From: FEB-7 sp963698265
Lineage (GTDB): Bacteria > Pseudomonadota > Gammaproteobacteria > Burkholderiales > Usitatibacteraceae
DNA: 64,000 bases
Assembly (NCBI GenBank): GCA_963698265.1
Contig: CAVOQC010000004.1
Span: forward strand, 682,001-746,000
Direction: 5' to 3'
In this document: in pieces, positions 56,713 through 63,974 of the stretch
Position numbering within the stretch: position 1 is the stretch's first letter
Layout: each line of letters begins with the position of its first letter
Made by a program: the position numbers and the translations under genes
The notes under the pieces: model-generated
The model's database searches: none
Told to the model about the DNA's origin: nothing
Seen by the model: the letters and a program-made list of their open reading frames with translations, nothing else

Positions 56713-56976
56713 CTACCGGCGCACCGCGAAGTCGATGACGATCGCGCCCGGGTCGCGCTGCCGGTATGCGATATCCACCGCATCGCCATACCGGGCACGC
56801 AACTGGTCGAGCAGGGGCAGGGGGTCGTGATCGTTCACGAATCGCATGGTTTCGCCCTCTCCAAGCGCGTCGAGCGCGCCGAAGATGGCCGCGTGCCGGA
56901 AGCGCTTTGCCACGCCGCGGGCGTCGAAGGGATAGATCCGGTCCTCGGAGAGGTGGAGGTGGGCATGCTGGCTCAT
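56713..56976 (-). CDS. DUF2249 domain protein
   Basis: Protein of 87 residues made of one DUF2249 domain (YPFDARGVAKRFRHAAIFGAL; MRFVNDHDPLPLLDQLRARY). These small domains are found near nitric-oxide and denitrification genes in many proteobacteria; their biochemical role is not established. It lies 69 bp downstream of the ferredoxin gene, probably in the same transcript. Ends 6 bp from the convergent FGGY gene. Confidence 0.8.
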   Translation of the reverse strand: MSQHAHLHLSEDRIYPFDARGVAKRFRHAAIFGALDALGEGETMRFVNDHDPLPLLDQLRARYGDAVDIAYRQRDPGAIVIDFAVRR

Positions 56977-57045
56977 CGGTGATGCTCCTTCGGGGTCAAT
57001 CGTGAGGTCGGCTTTCGGCGAGGCGGGGGAATCCCGCGTCGCGTT

Positions 57046-57372
57046 CTAGCCTGCATCAAGCTCGGCGCGCTTGGACTTCACCTCCGCCCACGCGGCCGCA
57101 TCGGGCAAGGCGTCCTTTTTCTCGGCAATGACGGGCCAGGCTTTCGCGAGTTTCGCATTCAGTGCGATGAAGTCCTTCTGGCTTGCGGGCACGTCGTCCT
57201 CCGCGAAGATCGCTTCCACCGGGCATTCGGGAACGCACAGGGTGCAATCGATGCACTCGTCCGGATCGATCGCGAGGAAGTTCGTCCCTTCGCGAAAGGC
57301 ATCGGTCGGGCAAACCACCACGCAGTCGGTGTGCTTGCATCGGATGCAGGCTTCGGTGACGACGTATGTCAT
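57046..57372 (-). CDS. fdxA: Seven-iron ferredoxin FdxA
   Basis: Protein of 108 residues. The N-terminus TYVVTEACIRCKHTDCVVVCPTDAF and CIDCTLCVPECPVEAIFAEDD give the Cys pattern of the [3Fe-4S]/[4Fe-4S] ferredoxins of the FdxA type. It is a small cytoplasmic electron carrier. The palindrome at 57382-57408 begins 9 bp upstream of its ATG, overlapping the likely -10, so it is probably repressed by a regulator binding there. Confidence 0.92.
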   Translation of the reverse strand: MTYVVTEACIRCKHTDCVVVCPTDAFREGTNFLAIDPDECIDCTLCVPECPVEAIFAEDDVPASQKDFIALNAKLAKAWPVIAEKKDALPDAAAWAEVKSKRAELDAG

Positions 57373-57381
57373 GCGGGCAAA

Positions 57382-57408
57382 TTAAGCTGTATATATAATA
57401 CAGCTTAA
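57382..57408. promoter_or_regulatory. 27-bp palindrome, NsrR-like operator candidate
   Basis: Two perfect 11-bp arms (TTAAGCTGTAT / ATACAGCTTAA) around ATATA. Read as the 23-bp AAG-TGTAT...ATACA-CTT core, it keeps the outline of NsrR boxes (AAGATGCATTT-N-AAATGCATCTT). A TATAAT at 57394-57399 could serve the rightward gene. It controls fdxA-DUF2249 on one side and the 107-aa Cys protein on the other. Confidence 0.55.
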
Positions 57409-57461
57409 AGGCTATCACCCGGGCCGGGCAAAGGCAACCCGGCCGTTCTGGAGATGCGGAA

Positions 57462-57785
57462 ATGACGGAATTCTTCAATGCTTGGCAGTGCATCGGCTGC
57501 GGACGCATCGACGGCCCGGCGCAATGCGTCGGAATCTGCCAGGACCGAAAGGTCGAACTCGTGGACGCGAGCGACTACCGGAAGGCAGTGACGGCGGCAG
57601 CGCAGGCTGGCGCAAGGGCGGATGCCCTGGAGGGCGTGGTGCGCCTGATCGCCATCACGACGCCGCACGAAGGGGAGTGGAAGTCAGCCTGGCTGGCCCT
57701 TCGGGAGCAGGCGAAGCGCGCAATGCAGCGGGCGCCAGCGGCTTGTGTGGCGCCCGGTACGACACGGCAAGGCGTGAAAGCCTGA
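57462..57785 (+). CDS. Small cysteine-rich protein of unknown function
   Basis: Protein of 107 residues. The N-terminal 30 residues contain WQCIGCGRIDGPAQCVGICQ, four cysteines in a C-x2-C-x8-C-x3-C layout that could hold zinc or an FeS cluster; the remainder is helical with no known motif. It shares the 57382-57408 palindrome with the divergent fdxA-DUF2249 pair, which suggests a common nitrosative or redox stress response. GGAG (57450) precedes the ATG. I do not recognise the family. Confidence 0.6.
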   Translation: MTEFFNAWQCIGCGRIDGPAQCVGICQDRKVELVDASDYRKAVTAAAQAGARADALEGVVRLIAITTPHEGEWKSAWLALREQAKRAMQRAPAACVAPGTTRQGVKA

Positions 57786-57798
57786 CGCGATCGCAACG

Positions 57799-58842
57799 CT
57801 ATTCGAGCTCGGCTGCGATTTCCCTTATCCGGGCTTCACAGGCCGAAAGCTCCGCATCGAACTCGCCGCGCTGGGATTCCTCGGCCTTCTTGAGGGCAGC
57901 GTGCAGCTCCTTGATGCGTTCTTCCAGCCTCGCGCGTTCGTGCCTGAGCCCCGAAATCATCTCGGCCTCGTCCGCCTTGTCGAATACCCGGTCCTCGGGC
58001 GCGACTTCAGGCTCCGTGGCTCGCCGGGTGCGGGATTTCGTGCGGGGGATGAATCGCTCGCTCGTCGCCACCGGGCGCTGGGCCATCAACGTAGGCGTGG
58101 CGATCTCAACGCCCGCCGCGTGCAGCTTGTCGAGGATTGCCCGGCGAAGCAGGGTCCCCGCCGAAACGATGTAGCGGATGTCCTTGCGAAACCCCGCTAC
58201 GCGGTAACTCACCGCGAAGCTTCCCAGCTCGAGGATCTGCACGAAGGGCTCGTCGAGCTGGGCTTCGGCAGCCGCTTCCACCAGGAGCGCCTCGATCCGA
58301 TCGTGCGAAACGTCGTAGCCGATCGACACTTCGGCGGAAACGACCGTGCCGGAGCTTCGCACCACCGTGACCGGATTGCTGACGAGATAGAGATTCGGGA
58401 GCGTTATCAGGTCCCGGTTGGTCGATTGGATTTCGGTATGAAAGAGGCCGCGCTCGGTCACCCGCCCGAAGTGTTCGCCGACCCGCATGAAATCCCCCGC
58501 CCGGAAGCTCCTTACGGCACGCAGCATGGCACCGGCCATCGCATTGGAAATCATCGTGGTCGATGAAAAGGCGATCACCGCCGATACGATGAGCCCGAGC
58601 AGCCGCAACAGTTCCAGGCGAGTGTCCTCGCTGGCGGGCAGCGCGATGATCCCCATCACTACGCCGGCCGCGCCGATCCCCATGAGCGTGACCTGCCGGG
58701 AAAAATTCCGCCCCTCGCTCGACGCGGCGTGGCCGAACAGGAACCGTCGCACCAGCCACATGACGGCGATCGTCGCGACGATCACGACCAGCACCGGGAG
58801 AATGCCTGGGAGGGACTGGTAGACGTTCTTGAAGGGATCCAT
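57799..58842 (-). CDS. MscS-family mechanosensitive ion channel
   Basis: Protein of 347 residues. Three hydrophobic segments in the first ~110 residues, then the MscS pore/beta domain: IAFSSTTMISNAMAGAMLRA, RAGDFMRVGEHFGRVTERGL, TLPNLYLVSNPVTVVR. The C-terminal ~70 residues are a charged coiled coil (DEAEMISGLRHERARLEERI). It should release solutes on osmotic downshock. Convergent with the small Cys protein gene (13-bp gap). Confidence 0.88.
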   Translation of the reverse strand: MDPFKNVYQSLPGILPVLVVIVATIAVMWLVRRFLFGHAASSEGRNFSRQVTLMGIGAAGVVMGIIALPASEDTRLELLRLLGLIVSAVIAFSSTTMISNAMAGAMLRAVRSFRAGDFMRVGEHFGRVTERGLFHTEIQSTNRDLITLPNLYLVSNPVTVVRSSGTVVSAEVSIGYDVSHDRIEALLVEAAAEAQLDEPFVQILELGSFAVSYRVAGFRKDIRYIVSAGTLLRRAILDKLHAAGVEIATPTLMAQRPVATSERFIPRTKSRTRRATEPEVAPEDRVFDKADEAEMISGLRHERARLEERIKELHAALKKAEESQRGEFDAELSACEARIREIAAELE

Positions 58843-58980
58843 GCCATGACCTCCCGTTCGGACGTTACCGCCATTCTACCCACCGGGGTCAGGACATCAG
58901 GCCGCAGCCTCAAGGGGCAGGGCCATATTTCTCGAAGGAACGACTATGGCAGGGCAGGCATTTCGCTCCGAGCAGTACGC

Positions 58981-59007
58981 AAAAAAGCCCAGCTTCTTGG
59001 CTGGGCT
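58981..59007 (-). terminator. Intrinsic terminator of tRNA-Asn
   Basis: On the minus strand an 8-bp stem (AGCCCAGC / GCTGGGCT, 6-nt loop) followed by six T, starting 17 bp after the tRNA CCA end. Confidence 0.9.
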
Positions 59008-59023
59008 CGTTGCTGGAGTGATC

Positions 59024-59099
59024 TGGCTCCCCGAGTAGGGCTCGAACCTACGACCTGCGGATTAACAGTCCGTCGCTCTACCAACTGAGCTATCGGGGA
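59024..59099 (-). tRNA. tRNA-Asn (anticodon GTT)
   Basis: A 76-nt tRNA including encoded CCA. Acceptor stem TCCCCGA / TCGGGGA, D arm with AGCTCAGTTGGTAGAGC, anticodon loop CTGTTAA (GTT), T arm GGTTCGAGCC. It has its own terminator. It lies next to the lower-GC signalling region, and tRNA-Asn genes can be insertion sites, but no integrase or repeated 3' end was seen. Confidence 0.97.
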
Positions 59100-59139
59100 A
59101 TCGGTGAACCCGTAATTATAGGTTTCCGGCCGATTCCGG

Positions 59140-61023
59140 TCAATTGAGAGGAGTGCCGGGAGGAGGCGGGGAGGGCGAAAGCGCAGTGGAATCACGGCCC
59201 TGGGCCAGCATTTCCTTGATCTTCGCCCGCGCCCTGAGGAATGGGGAATTGCGGGCAGCCTTGCCGAGGTAGGCGTCCAGGTCCGCATTGGTTGCCGCAA
59301 GTCGGCGGACGAGCGCCAGAAAATGATCCGAAAGCTCCGGGTCGAACTGGCGGCCGCGAAGGCCCGCGATCTGGTCGAGTGCGGATTCGATGGAAACCGC
59401 CTGCGCGTACGGTCGGCCGTGAGTCATGGCATCGAAGACGTCCGCGAGCGCAACTATGCGGGCGCTCTTCGGAATGGAGTTGCTCCGCAGCCCGCGGGGA
59501 TAACCGGAGCCATCCCACCACTCGTGGTGGCATCGAGCGATTTCTTCCGCAATTCGAACCTGGGGAATGTCGCTCTGGGAAAGAATCTCCGCACCGACCA
59601 GCGTGTGGGATGCAATGAAATGCTTTTCAGCCTCCTTCAGAGTCTTCTCATCGAGGAGGATCTTCTCGGGAATGCCGATCTTGCCGATATCGTGGAGTCG
59701 GGCTGCCATGTCCATGGCACTGCAGGCATCTCGATCCCAGCCGATCTCCTTGGCGAGGAGGGCGGAGAGACGACCGACACGATAGCCATGCTCGCCCGAA
59801 ATGTCTTCTCGAATGTCGGCGGCGACGGCCATGCGTTCGAGCATTTCCTGGCGGGAGCGGAGGACTTCTCGCTCGGCGACGCGGGCTCGTAGTTCAGATT
59901 CGAGCTTTTCATGCTCACTCAAGTTTCTTCTCATGCTAGATGCCAAGAGGTCGTCTCTCATTCCTAGCGCTTTCAGCTGCATCGAGATTGAATCTGAAGT
60001 AACAGTTCGAGAATGCGTAAGAAGTTCTCTAAGAGCGCGGAGGGCGTCCCCTGGCCGATCAAGATCACCATACAGGCGCGCAAGCAATGAAAGGGAGTCA
60101 ATATAGAGTGGGATCATTACTCCCCGAAGTCCTTCGGCAACGCCTTCAACCAATGCCAATCCTTTTTCTGCATCGGCACGGTAAACCATTACAAGTCCAT
60201 CACATAAACGCGCTGTTCCGAGAGACCGTGGCGAAGGAAATCGTCCAGCAAGAGCAATCATGTACTTGGCGTGATTTTCTGCTTCAACGTACTTTCCATT
60301 GGCCACCAAGATCATGACTAGGTTCAGTTCCCTAACTAGGCGCACTGCTGCAAACTGATGGGATCTCGGGTCGCTACTCAATGCAACCGACTTCATCGCG
60401 CATTCCTCCGCCCGCGCGCCCTCTCCTAGGAAGTGCAACGCTAACGCCGTGTTGTTTAGGGCGCGAGCACGGAAGTCATCTGCATTAGGGTCGCATGGGC
60501 TAATCAAATCAAGGGCGCGAGAAGCACATGAAATGGCCTCACGATAGAGGCCAGAATCCACAAAAACCACCGACAAATTCGACCATGACACATGCTGACC
60601 AAGTTGGTCATTCAAAGTCACAGAAAGGGATAGGGCGCTTGTATGGAATTCGATTCCACGGCCTCGATCACCTATCTCTGCGGAGGTGATGCCGAGAATG
60701 CTCAGAAACTTGCGAATATCAGAAGGCCGACTGGCGCGTTTTGCCAAGTCCAGCCCACACTCAGCAAGTCCAATTGACTCAACTGTGCTTCCTGTCAGGT
60801 ACAAGTGATGACAGCAATCCCACAGCAGTTCAAGCCGAAGTGCAGCATTGCCGCCTCCCCGTAACCTGATGAGGCTGTTCCCTATTCGGCGAAAATGGGC
60901 AGTAGCACTGTCTGACTGACCAACTAATAGTTGGCGAGAATGTGGCTGTAGACTCGACAATACTTCTCGAACACGAGGATCGGAAGATTGAGGACGGCTT
61001 CGCGAAAGCAACTCAAGCGTCAT
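59140..61023 (-). CDS. Cytoplasmic TPR-HD-GYP c-di-GMP phosphodiesterase (copy B)
   Basis: Protein of 627 residues from the ATG at 61023; a TTG at 61056 would add 11. No signal peptide or membrane segment. Residues ~40-340 are helical repeats of TPR type (RALNNTALALHFLGEGARAEECAMKSVAL and similar, in pieces). A coiled coil (~365-410) leads into a HD-GYP domain (~420-600) with an intact ARLHDIGKIGIPEK, SHTLVGAEIL, CHHEWWDGSGYPRGL and ADVFDAMTHGRPY. It should cleave c-di-GMP under control of whatever the TPR domain binds. Its 5' (TPR) half is less GC-rich than its HD-GYP half. It is 95 bp downstream of its paralogue. Confidence 0.82.
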   Translation of the reverse strand: MTLELLSRSRPQSSDPRVREVLSSLQPHSRQLLVGQSDSATAHFRRIGNSLIRLRGGGNAALRLELLWDCCHHLYLTGSTVESIGLAECGLDLAKRASRPSDIRKFLSILGITSAEIGDRGRGIEFHTSALSLSVTLNDQLGQHVSWSNLSVVFVDSGLYREAISCASRALDLISPCDPNADDFRARALNNTALALHFLGEGARAEECAMKSVALSSDPRSHQFAAVRLVRELNLVMILVANGKYVEAENHAKYMIALAGRFPSPRSLGTARLCDGLVMVYRADAEKGLALVEGVAEGLRGVMIPLYIDSLSLLARLYGDLDRPGDALRALRELLTHSRTVTSDSISMQLKALGMRDDLLASSMRRNLSEHEKLESELRARVAEREVLRSRQEMLERMAVAADIREDISGEHGYRVGRLSALLAKEIGWDRDACSAMDMAARLHDIGKIGIPEKILLDEKTLKEAEKHFIASHTLVGAEILSQSDIPQVRIAEEIARCHHEWWDGSGYPRGLRSNSIPKSARIVALADVFDAMTHGRPYAQAVSIESALDQIAGLRGRQFDPELSDHFLALVRRLAATNADLDAYLGKAARNSPFLRARAKIKEMLAQGRDSTALSPSPPPPGTPLN

Positions 61024-61118
61024 TGAAAGCTCGGCAATGCCCAAGAGCCCTCCCAATGATAATTCGAATCAGAATTCGGCGACCTTGAGTGCGCTTTGCT
61101 CCAGCGCAAATGGGTCAG

Positions 61119-63008
61119 CTAGCGCTGGAGGTCAAGCCTGCTACCGCTTCCAGTGTCGTTGCCTTCCTTGCTCTTTCGCAGTGCCTCCCAAATTTTTGAC
61201 CGCGCTTGCAGGAATGGCGACCCTAGGGCGGCTCTTCCTAAATAAGCATCGAGATCGGAATGCTGCTTCCGAAGGTTCGCAAGCAACACAAGGAAGACAT
61301 CCGTCAACTGCGGGTCAAACTGACTTCCCTTGAGGCGCGCAATTTCTACGAGTGCGTCATCGATTGGCCAAGCTTCTTTGTAAGGTCGCTTGTGAGTCAA
61401 GGCGTCAAACACATCGGCCAACGCAGTGATTCTAGAAGACAACGGTATTGCGGTACCAGATAGATTTCCGGGGTAGCCAGTTCCGTCCCACCATTCGTGA
61501 TGATGGCGGGCGATTTCTTCCGCCATTTGCATATGAGGAATATTGCTCTTCGAAAGAAGCTCTGCGCCCACCGTAGTATGTGTGCGCATTATTTGCCGCT
61601 CTGCGTCATTGAGCTTGGCTGGTTTCAGCAAGATCGCATCAGGAACACCGATTTTTCCAATGTCGTGAAGTCGCGCAGCCAACTCAACCATGAAGCATGT
61701 TTCATGGTCACAACCGTACTCCTCGGCAATAAGTCCCGAGAGCATTCCCACGCGGTAAGAGTGTTCACCGGTAGAGTCGTCCCTTAACTCGGCCGTTACT
61801 GCAAGTCTTTCGAGCATCTCTATTCGAGACTTGAAGAGTTCCTGCTCGGCGACTTTTCCCTTTAGGGCGGCCTCTTGCCTCGCAAGTCGAGTCTCCTCTG
61901 GACCCTGCCCCTCGGTTATCTGCCCGAGATTCTCCAGATGGAGTTTTAGATGATTTAGGGCGTTCTCCTGCTGAACTTGCCTCGTTACATCCATCATCTC
62001 GCGCAGATAGATCAGTGCGCGCTCTGGTTGCCCAACAATCTCGAAAGCCTTTACAAGGGCGCCCAGTGTATCGCGGAGCATTGAGCGAACCAGGCGAGCT
62101 CGCTCCAGAGTGGCAGTCAAGCGTGAAATTCCAACGTCCACGTTGCCCGCATGGACCTCGTAGAGTCCCTCCGCAATTGAGGCCGCAATCTCTGCTCTGG
62201 GAGATTGCGAATCTCGGGCTATAGCTCTTGCTATATCGCACCTCTCGCGAGCCTTCTCGAGGCTGTTTACCTCGAGCAGGAGGCGAGTGTAGTAGTTCTC
62301 ACGGAGTACTCGAGACAACTTTTCCGCAGCGCTAACGGGTTCCGGACTTTCCTTGACCGCTGTTTCTGCCGCCTTGATTCCTCGACCGAAATCTTCCAGA
62401 TGAAGCGCGCACAACGCGATATTCGAGAAGGCATTCGGGCGAACCGCCGCTAGCGTTTTGTCGTGGGATGACATCTCGATCGCGTGCTCAAAACAAGCAA
62501 TTGCGTCGCGATACTGCGCGGCATATAGCAGCGCAACTCCGAGATTGATCCAAACCGCACACTCTGAAACTTGATCGCGAAGCTGTCGGGCTATCTCCAG
62601 TGCTTTGGCATATGACTCAACCGCAGCAGATATATTTCCGGTGTCAGCTTGGGTAATTCCAAGAAGTGTAAGCGCCCTTCGAAGAAGTGCTCGCTGATCA
62701 ACCTGCGTGGAGATCTGGACGGCTTCGGTAGCGGGCTCAATTGCGGCAAACCCCTGACCCGTTACGTAGAAGTACTGAGAAGCGTCAAGCAAACACCCAA
62801 TGCGGATCTCTGCGTTGTCGAAGCCTGGAAGTCGTTTCAGAACCTCTACTGCACGCTTTATATACCCGTTTGAAGACGCGGAGCCAGCTTGAAGGCGTGA
62901 CTTGATCTCAGCCGCAACTCGCCTAAGCGCTGGCACATAGTCATCTTTCCCTGGGTGACCTGAGTACCCAGCGAGCAGCTCAATATCGTCAGTTATTTGA
63001 TTTCCCAC
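61119..63008 (-). CDS. Cytoplasmic TPR-HD-GYP c-di-GMP phosphodiesterase (copy A)
   Basis: Protein of 629 residues, GTG start, paralogous to the next gene over its whole length (ELLAGYSGHP versus ELLSRSRPQS at the N-terminus). TPR-like repeats ~60-350 (WINLGVALLYAAQYRDAIAC, FSNIALCALHLEDFGRGIKA), coiled coil ~370-420, then HD-GYP with ARLHDIGKIGVPDA, TVGAELLSKSNIPHMQ, HHEWWDGTGYPGNL and ADVFDALTHKRPYKE; the catalytic His/Asp set is intact. No export signal. The gene faces away from the tandem peptide array, across a 286-bp gap with twin hairpins. TPR domains bind short peptides in some Gram-positive regulators, which makes the neighbouring peptides candidate ligands; this is inference. Confidence 0.82.
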   Translation of the reverse strand: MGNQITDDIELLAGYSGHPGKDDYVPALRRVAAEIKSRLQAGSASSNGYIKRAVEVLKRLPGFDNAEIRIGCLLDASQYFYVTGQGFAAIEPATEAVQISTQVDQRALLRRALTLLGITQADTGNISAAVESYAKALEIARQLRDQVSECAVWINLGVALLYAAQYRDAIACFEHAIEMSSHDKTLAAVRPNAFSNIALCALHLEDFGRGIKAAETAVKESPEPVSAAEKLSRVLRENYYTRLLLEVNSLEKARERCDIARAIARDSQSPRAEIAASIAEGLYEVHAGNVDVGISRLTATLERARLVRSMLRDTLGALVKAFEIVGQPERALIYLREMMDVTRQVQQENALNHLKLHLENLGQITEGQGPEETRLARQEAALKGKVAEQELFKSRIEMLERLAVTAELRDDSTGEHSYRVGMLSGLIAEEYGCDHETCFMVELAARLHDIGKIGVPDAILLKPAKLNDAERQIMRTHTTVGAELLSKSNIPHMQMAEEIARHHHEWWDGTGYPGNLSGTAIPLSSRITALADVFDALTHKRPYKEAWPIDDALVEIARLKGSQFDPQLTDVFLVLLANLRKQHSDLDAYLGRAALGSPFLQARSKIWEALRKSKEGNDTGSGSRLDLQR

Positions 63009-63148
63009 AACTCGTTGTTTTCATAAAATAATTCAATTATGCTTGTTCGGAGTTTGATCCAGTTTTTGCTGCTGTCAATACCTAAAGGGGATGGGGAGGC
63101 GCGATATTCCCATGTCTCCAAGCGAGCCAATTCGGTGCTCGTGCGCAT

Positions 63149-63182
63149 GCCGCTTTCTGCGGCTGCCTGACTTTCTGTCAGG
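63149..63182. other. Twin hairpins with identical TTTCT loops
   Basis: GCCGC-TTTCT-GCGGC (63149-63163) and CCTGAC-TTTCT-GTCAGG (63166-63182) stand 2 bp apart, both with perfect stems and the same 5-nt loop, in the 286-bp gap between the TPR-HD-GYP gene and the peptide array. They are likely in the array leader RNA. No T tract follows, so they are not ordinary terminators. No other gene was recognised in 63009-63294; the region is AT-rich near 63015-63080. Confidence 0.6.
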
Positions 63183-63294
63183 GTAAGTGCTTATTTCGTA
63201 TGAGGTTTTGATGTTTATCGAGCTTTTTGCCCAGCCATCTTTTGGCATGGGCCGAGGCGTCCTTGATCCGGTTTTTCACTTAGGGGAGACGAGC

Positions 63295-63429
63295 GTGGAA
63301 TTTGCCAAGTCCGAATTGAATGTCATCGAAGAAGCCATCCAGGAAGCCGCCCGGAACGACATTCGCGAGCTCAACGACCTCCAGCTGGCCCTCGTCGGCG
63401 GCGGAATCGGCGACGTGATCTTTCTTTGA
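63295..63429 (+). CDS. Double-glycine leader peptide, array copy 1
   Basis: A 44-residue peptide. Residues 1-34 are an amphipathic acidic helix (EFAKSELNVIEEAIQEAARN...) ending in RELNDLQLALV, then GGG (35-37) and IGDVIFL. The L..ELxxxxxVGG pattern is that of bacteriocin/ComC-type leaders cleaved by C39 peptidases after Gly-Gly, which would release GIGDVIFL. The start is a GTG with GGGGAG 6 bp upstream; the frame is open further 5' but the other copies fix the start here. It differs from copies 2-4 only by this start codon and one silent base (TTG for CTG at Leu8). Confidence 0.75.
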   Translation: MEFAKSELNVIEEAIQEAARNDIRELNDLQLALVGGGIGDVIFL

Positions 63430-63464
63430 TTCTTCCCTAGTCGAACCTACCAGGAGCAAGCCAC

Positions 63465-63599
63465 ATGGAATTTGCCAAGTCCGAACTGAATGTCATCGAA
63501 GAAGCCATCCAGGAAGCCGCCCGGAACGACATTCGCGAGCTCAACGACCTCCAGCTGGCCCTCGTCGGCGGCGGAATCGGCGACGTGATCTTTCTTTGA
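63465..63599 (+). CDS. Double-glycine leader peptide, array copy 2
   Basis: Encodes the same 44-residue peptide as copy 1 from an ATG, with AGGAG 8 bp upstream. It lies 35 bp after the stop of copy 1. The coding part and the following 35-bp spacer are identical in copies 2, 3 and 4. Confidence 0.75.
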   Translation: MEFAKSELNVIEEAIQEAARNDIRELNDLQLALVGGGIGDVIFL

Positions 63600-63634
63600 T
63601 TCTTCCCTAGTCGAACCTACCAGGAGCAAGCCAC

Positions 63635-63769
63635 ATGGAATTTGCCAAGTCCGAACTGAATGTCATCGAAGAAGCCATCCAGGAAGCCGCCCGGAACGAC
63701 ATTCGCGAGCTCAACGACCTCCAGCTGGCCCTCGTCGGCGGCGGAATCGGCGACGTGATCTTTCTTTGA
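63635..63769 (+). CDS. Double-glycine leader peptide, array copy 3
   Basis: Identical in nucleotide sequence to copies 2 and 4, including ribosome site and spacer. Each gene has its own AGGAG, so all copies can be translated from one polycistronic RNA. Confidence 0.75.
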   Translation: MEFAKSELNVIEEAIQEAARNDIRELNDLQLALVGGGIGDVIFL

Positions 63770-63804
63770 TTCTTCCCTAGTCGAACCTACCAGGAGCAAG
63801 CCAC

Positions 63805-63939
63805 ATGGAATTTGCCAAGTCCGAACTGAATGTCATCGAAGAAGCCATCCAGGAAGCCGCCCGGAACGACATTCGCGAGCTCAACGACCTCCAGCTGGCC
63901 CTCGTCGGCGGCGGAATCGGCGACGTGATCTTTCTTTGA
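63805..63939 (+). CDS. Double-glycine leader peptide, array copy 4
   Basis: Identical to copies 2 and 3. No terminator hairpin occurs in any of the spacers. Confidence 0.75.
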   Translation: MEFAKSELNVIEEAIQEAARNDIRELNDLQLALVGGGIGDVIFL

Positions 63940-63974
63940 TTCTTCCCTAGTCGAACCTACCAGGAGCAAGCCAC

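Noticed and set aside
57388..57404. LexA SOS box
   Set aside because: CTGT and ACAG are separated by 9 bp rather than 8, and the longer symmetric arms fit an Rrf2-type site better.
59024..59099. Genomic island attachment site at tRNA-Asn
   Set aside because: No integrase gene and no duplicated tRNA 3' end were seen in the window.
63187..63294. 36-codon N-terminal extension of peptide copy 1
   Set aside because: The frame is open to a GTG at 63187, but GGGGAG lies just before 63295 and all other copies start at the equivalent position.
63447..63969. Repeated 60-codon frames antisense to the peptide array
   Set aside because: They are identical only because the DNA repeats; no ribosome site or family feature supports them.
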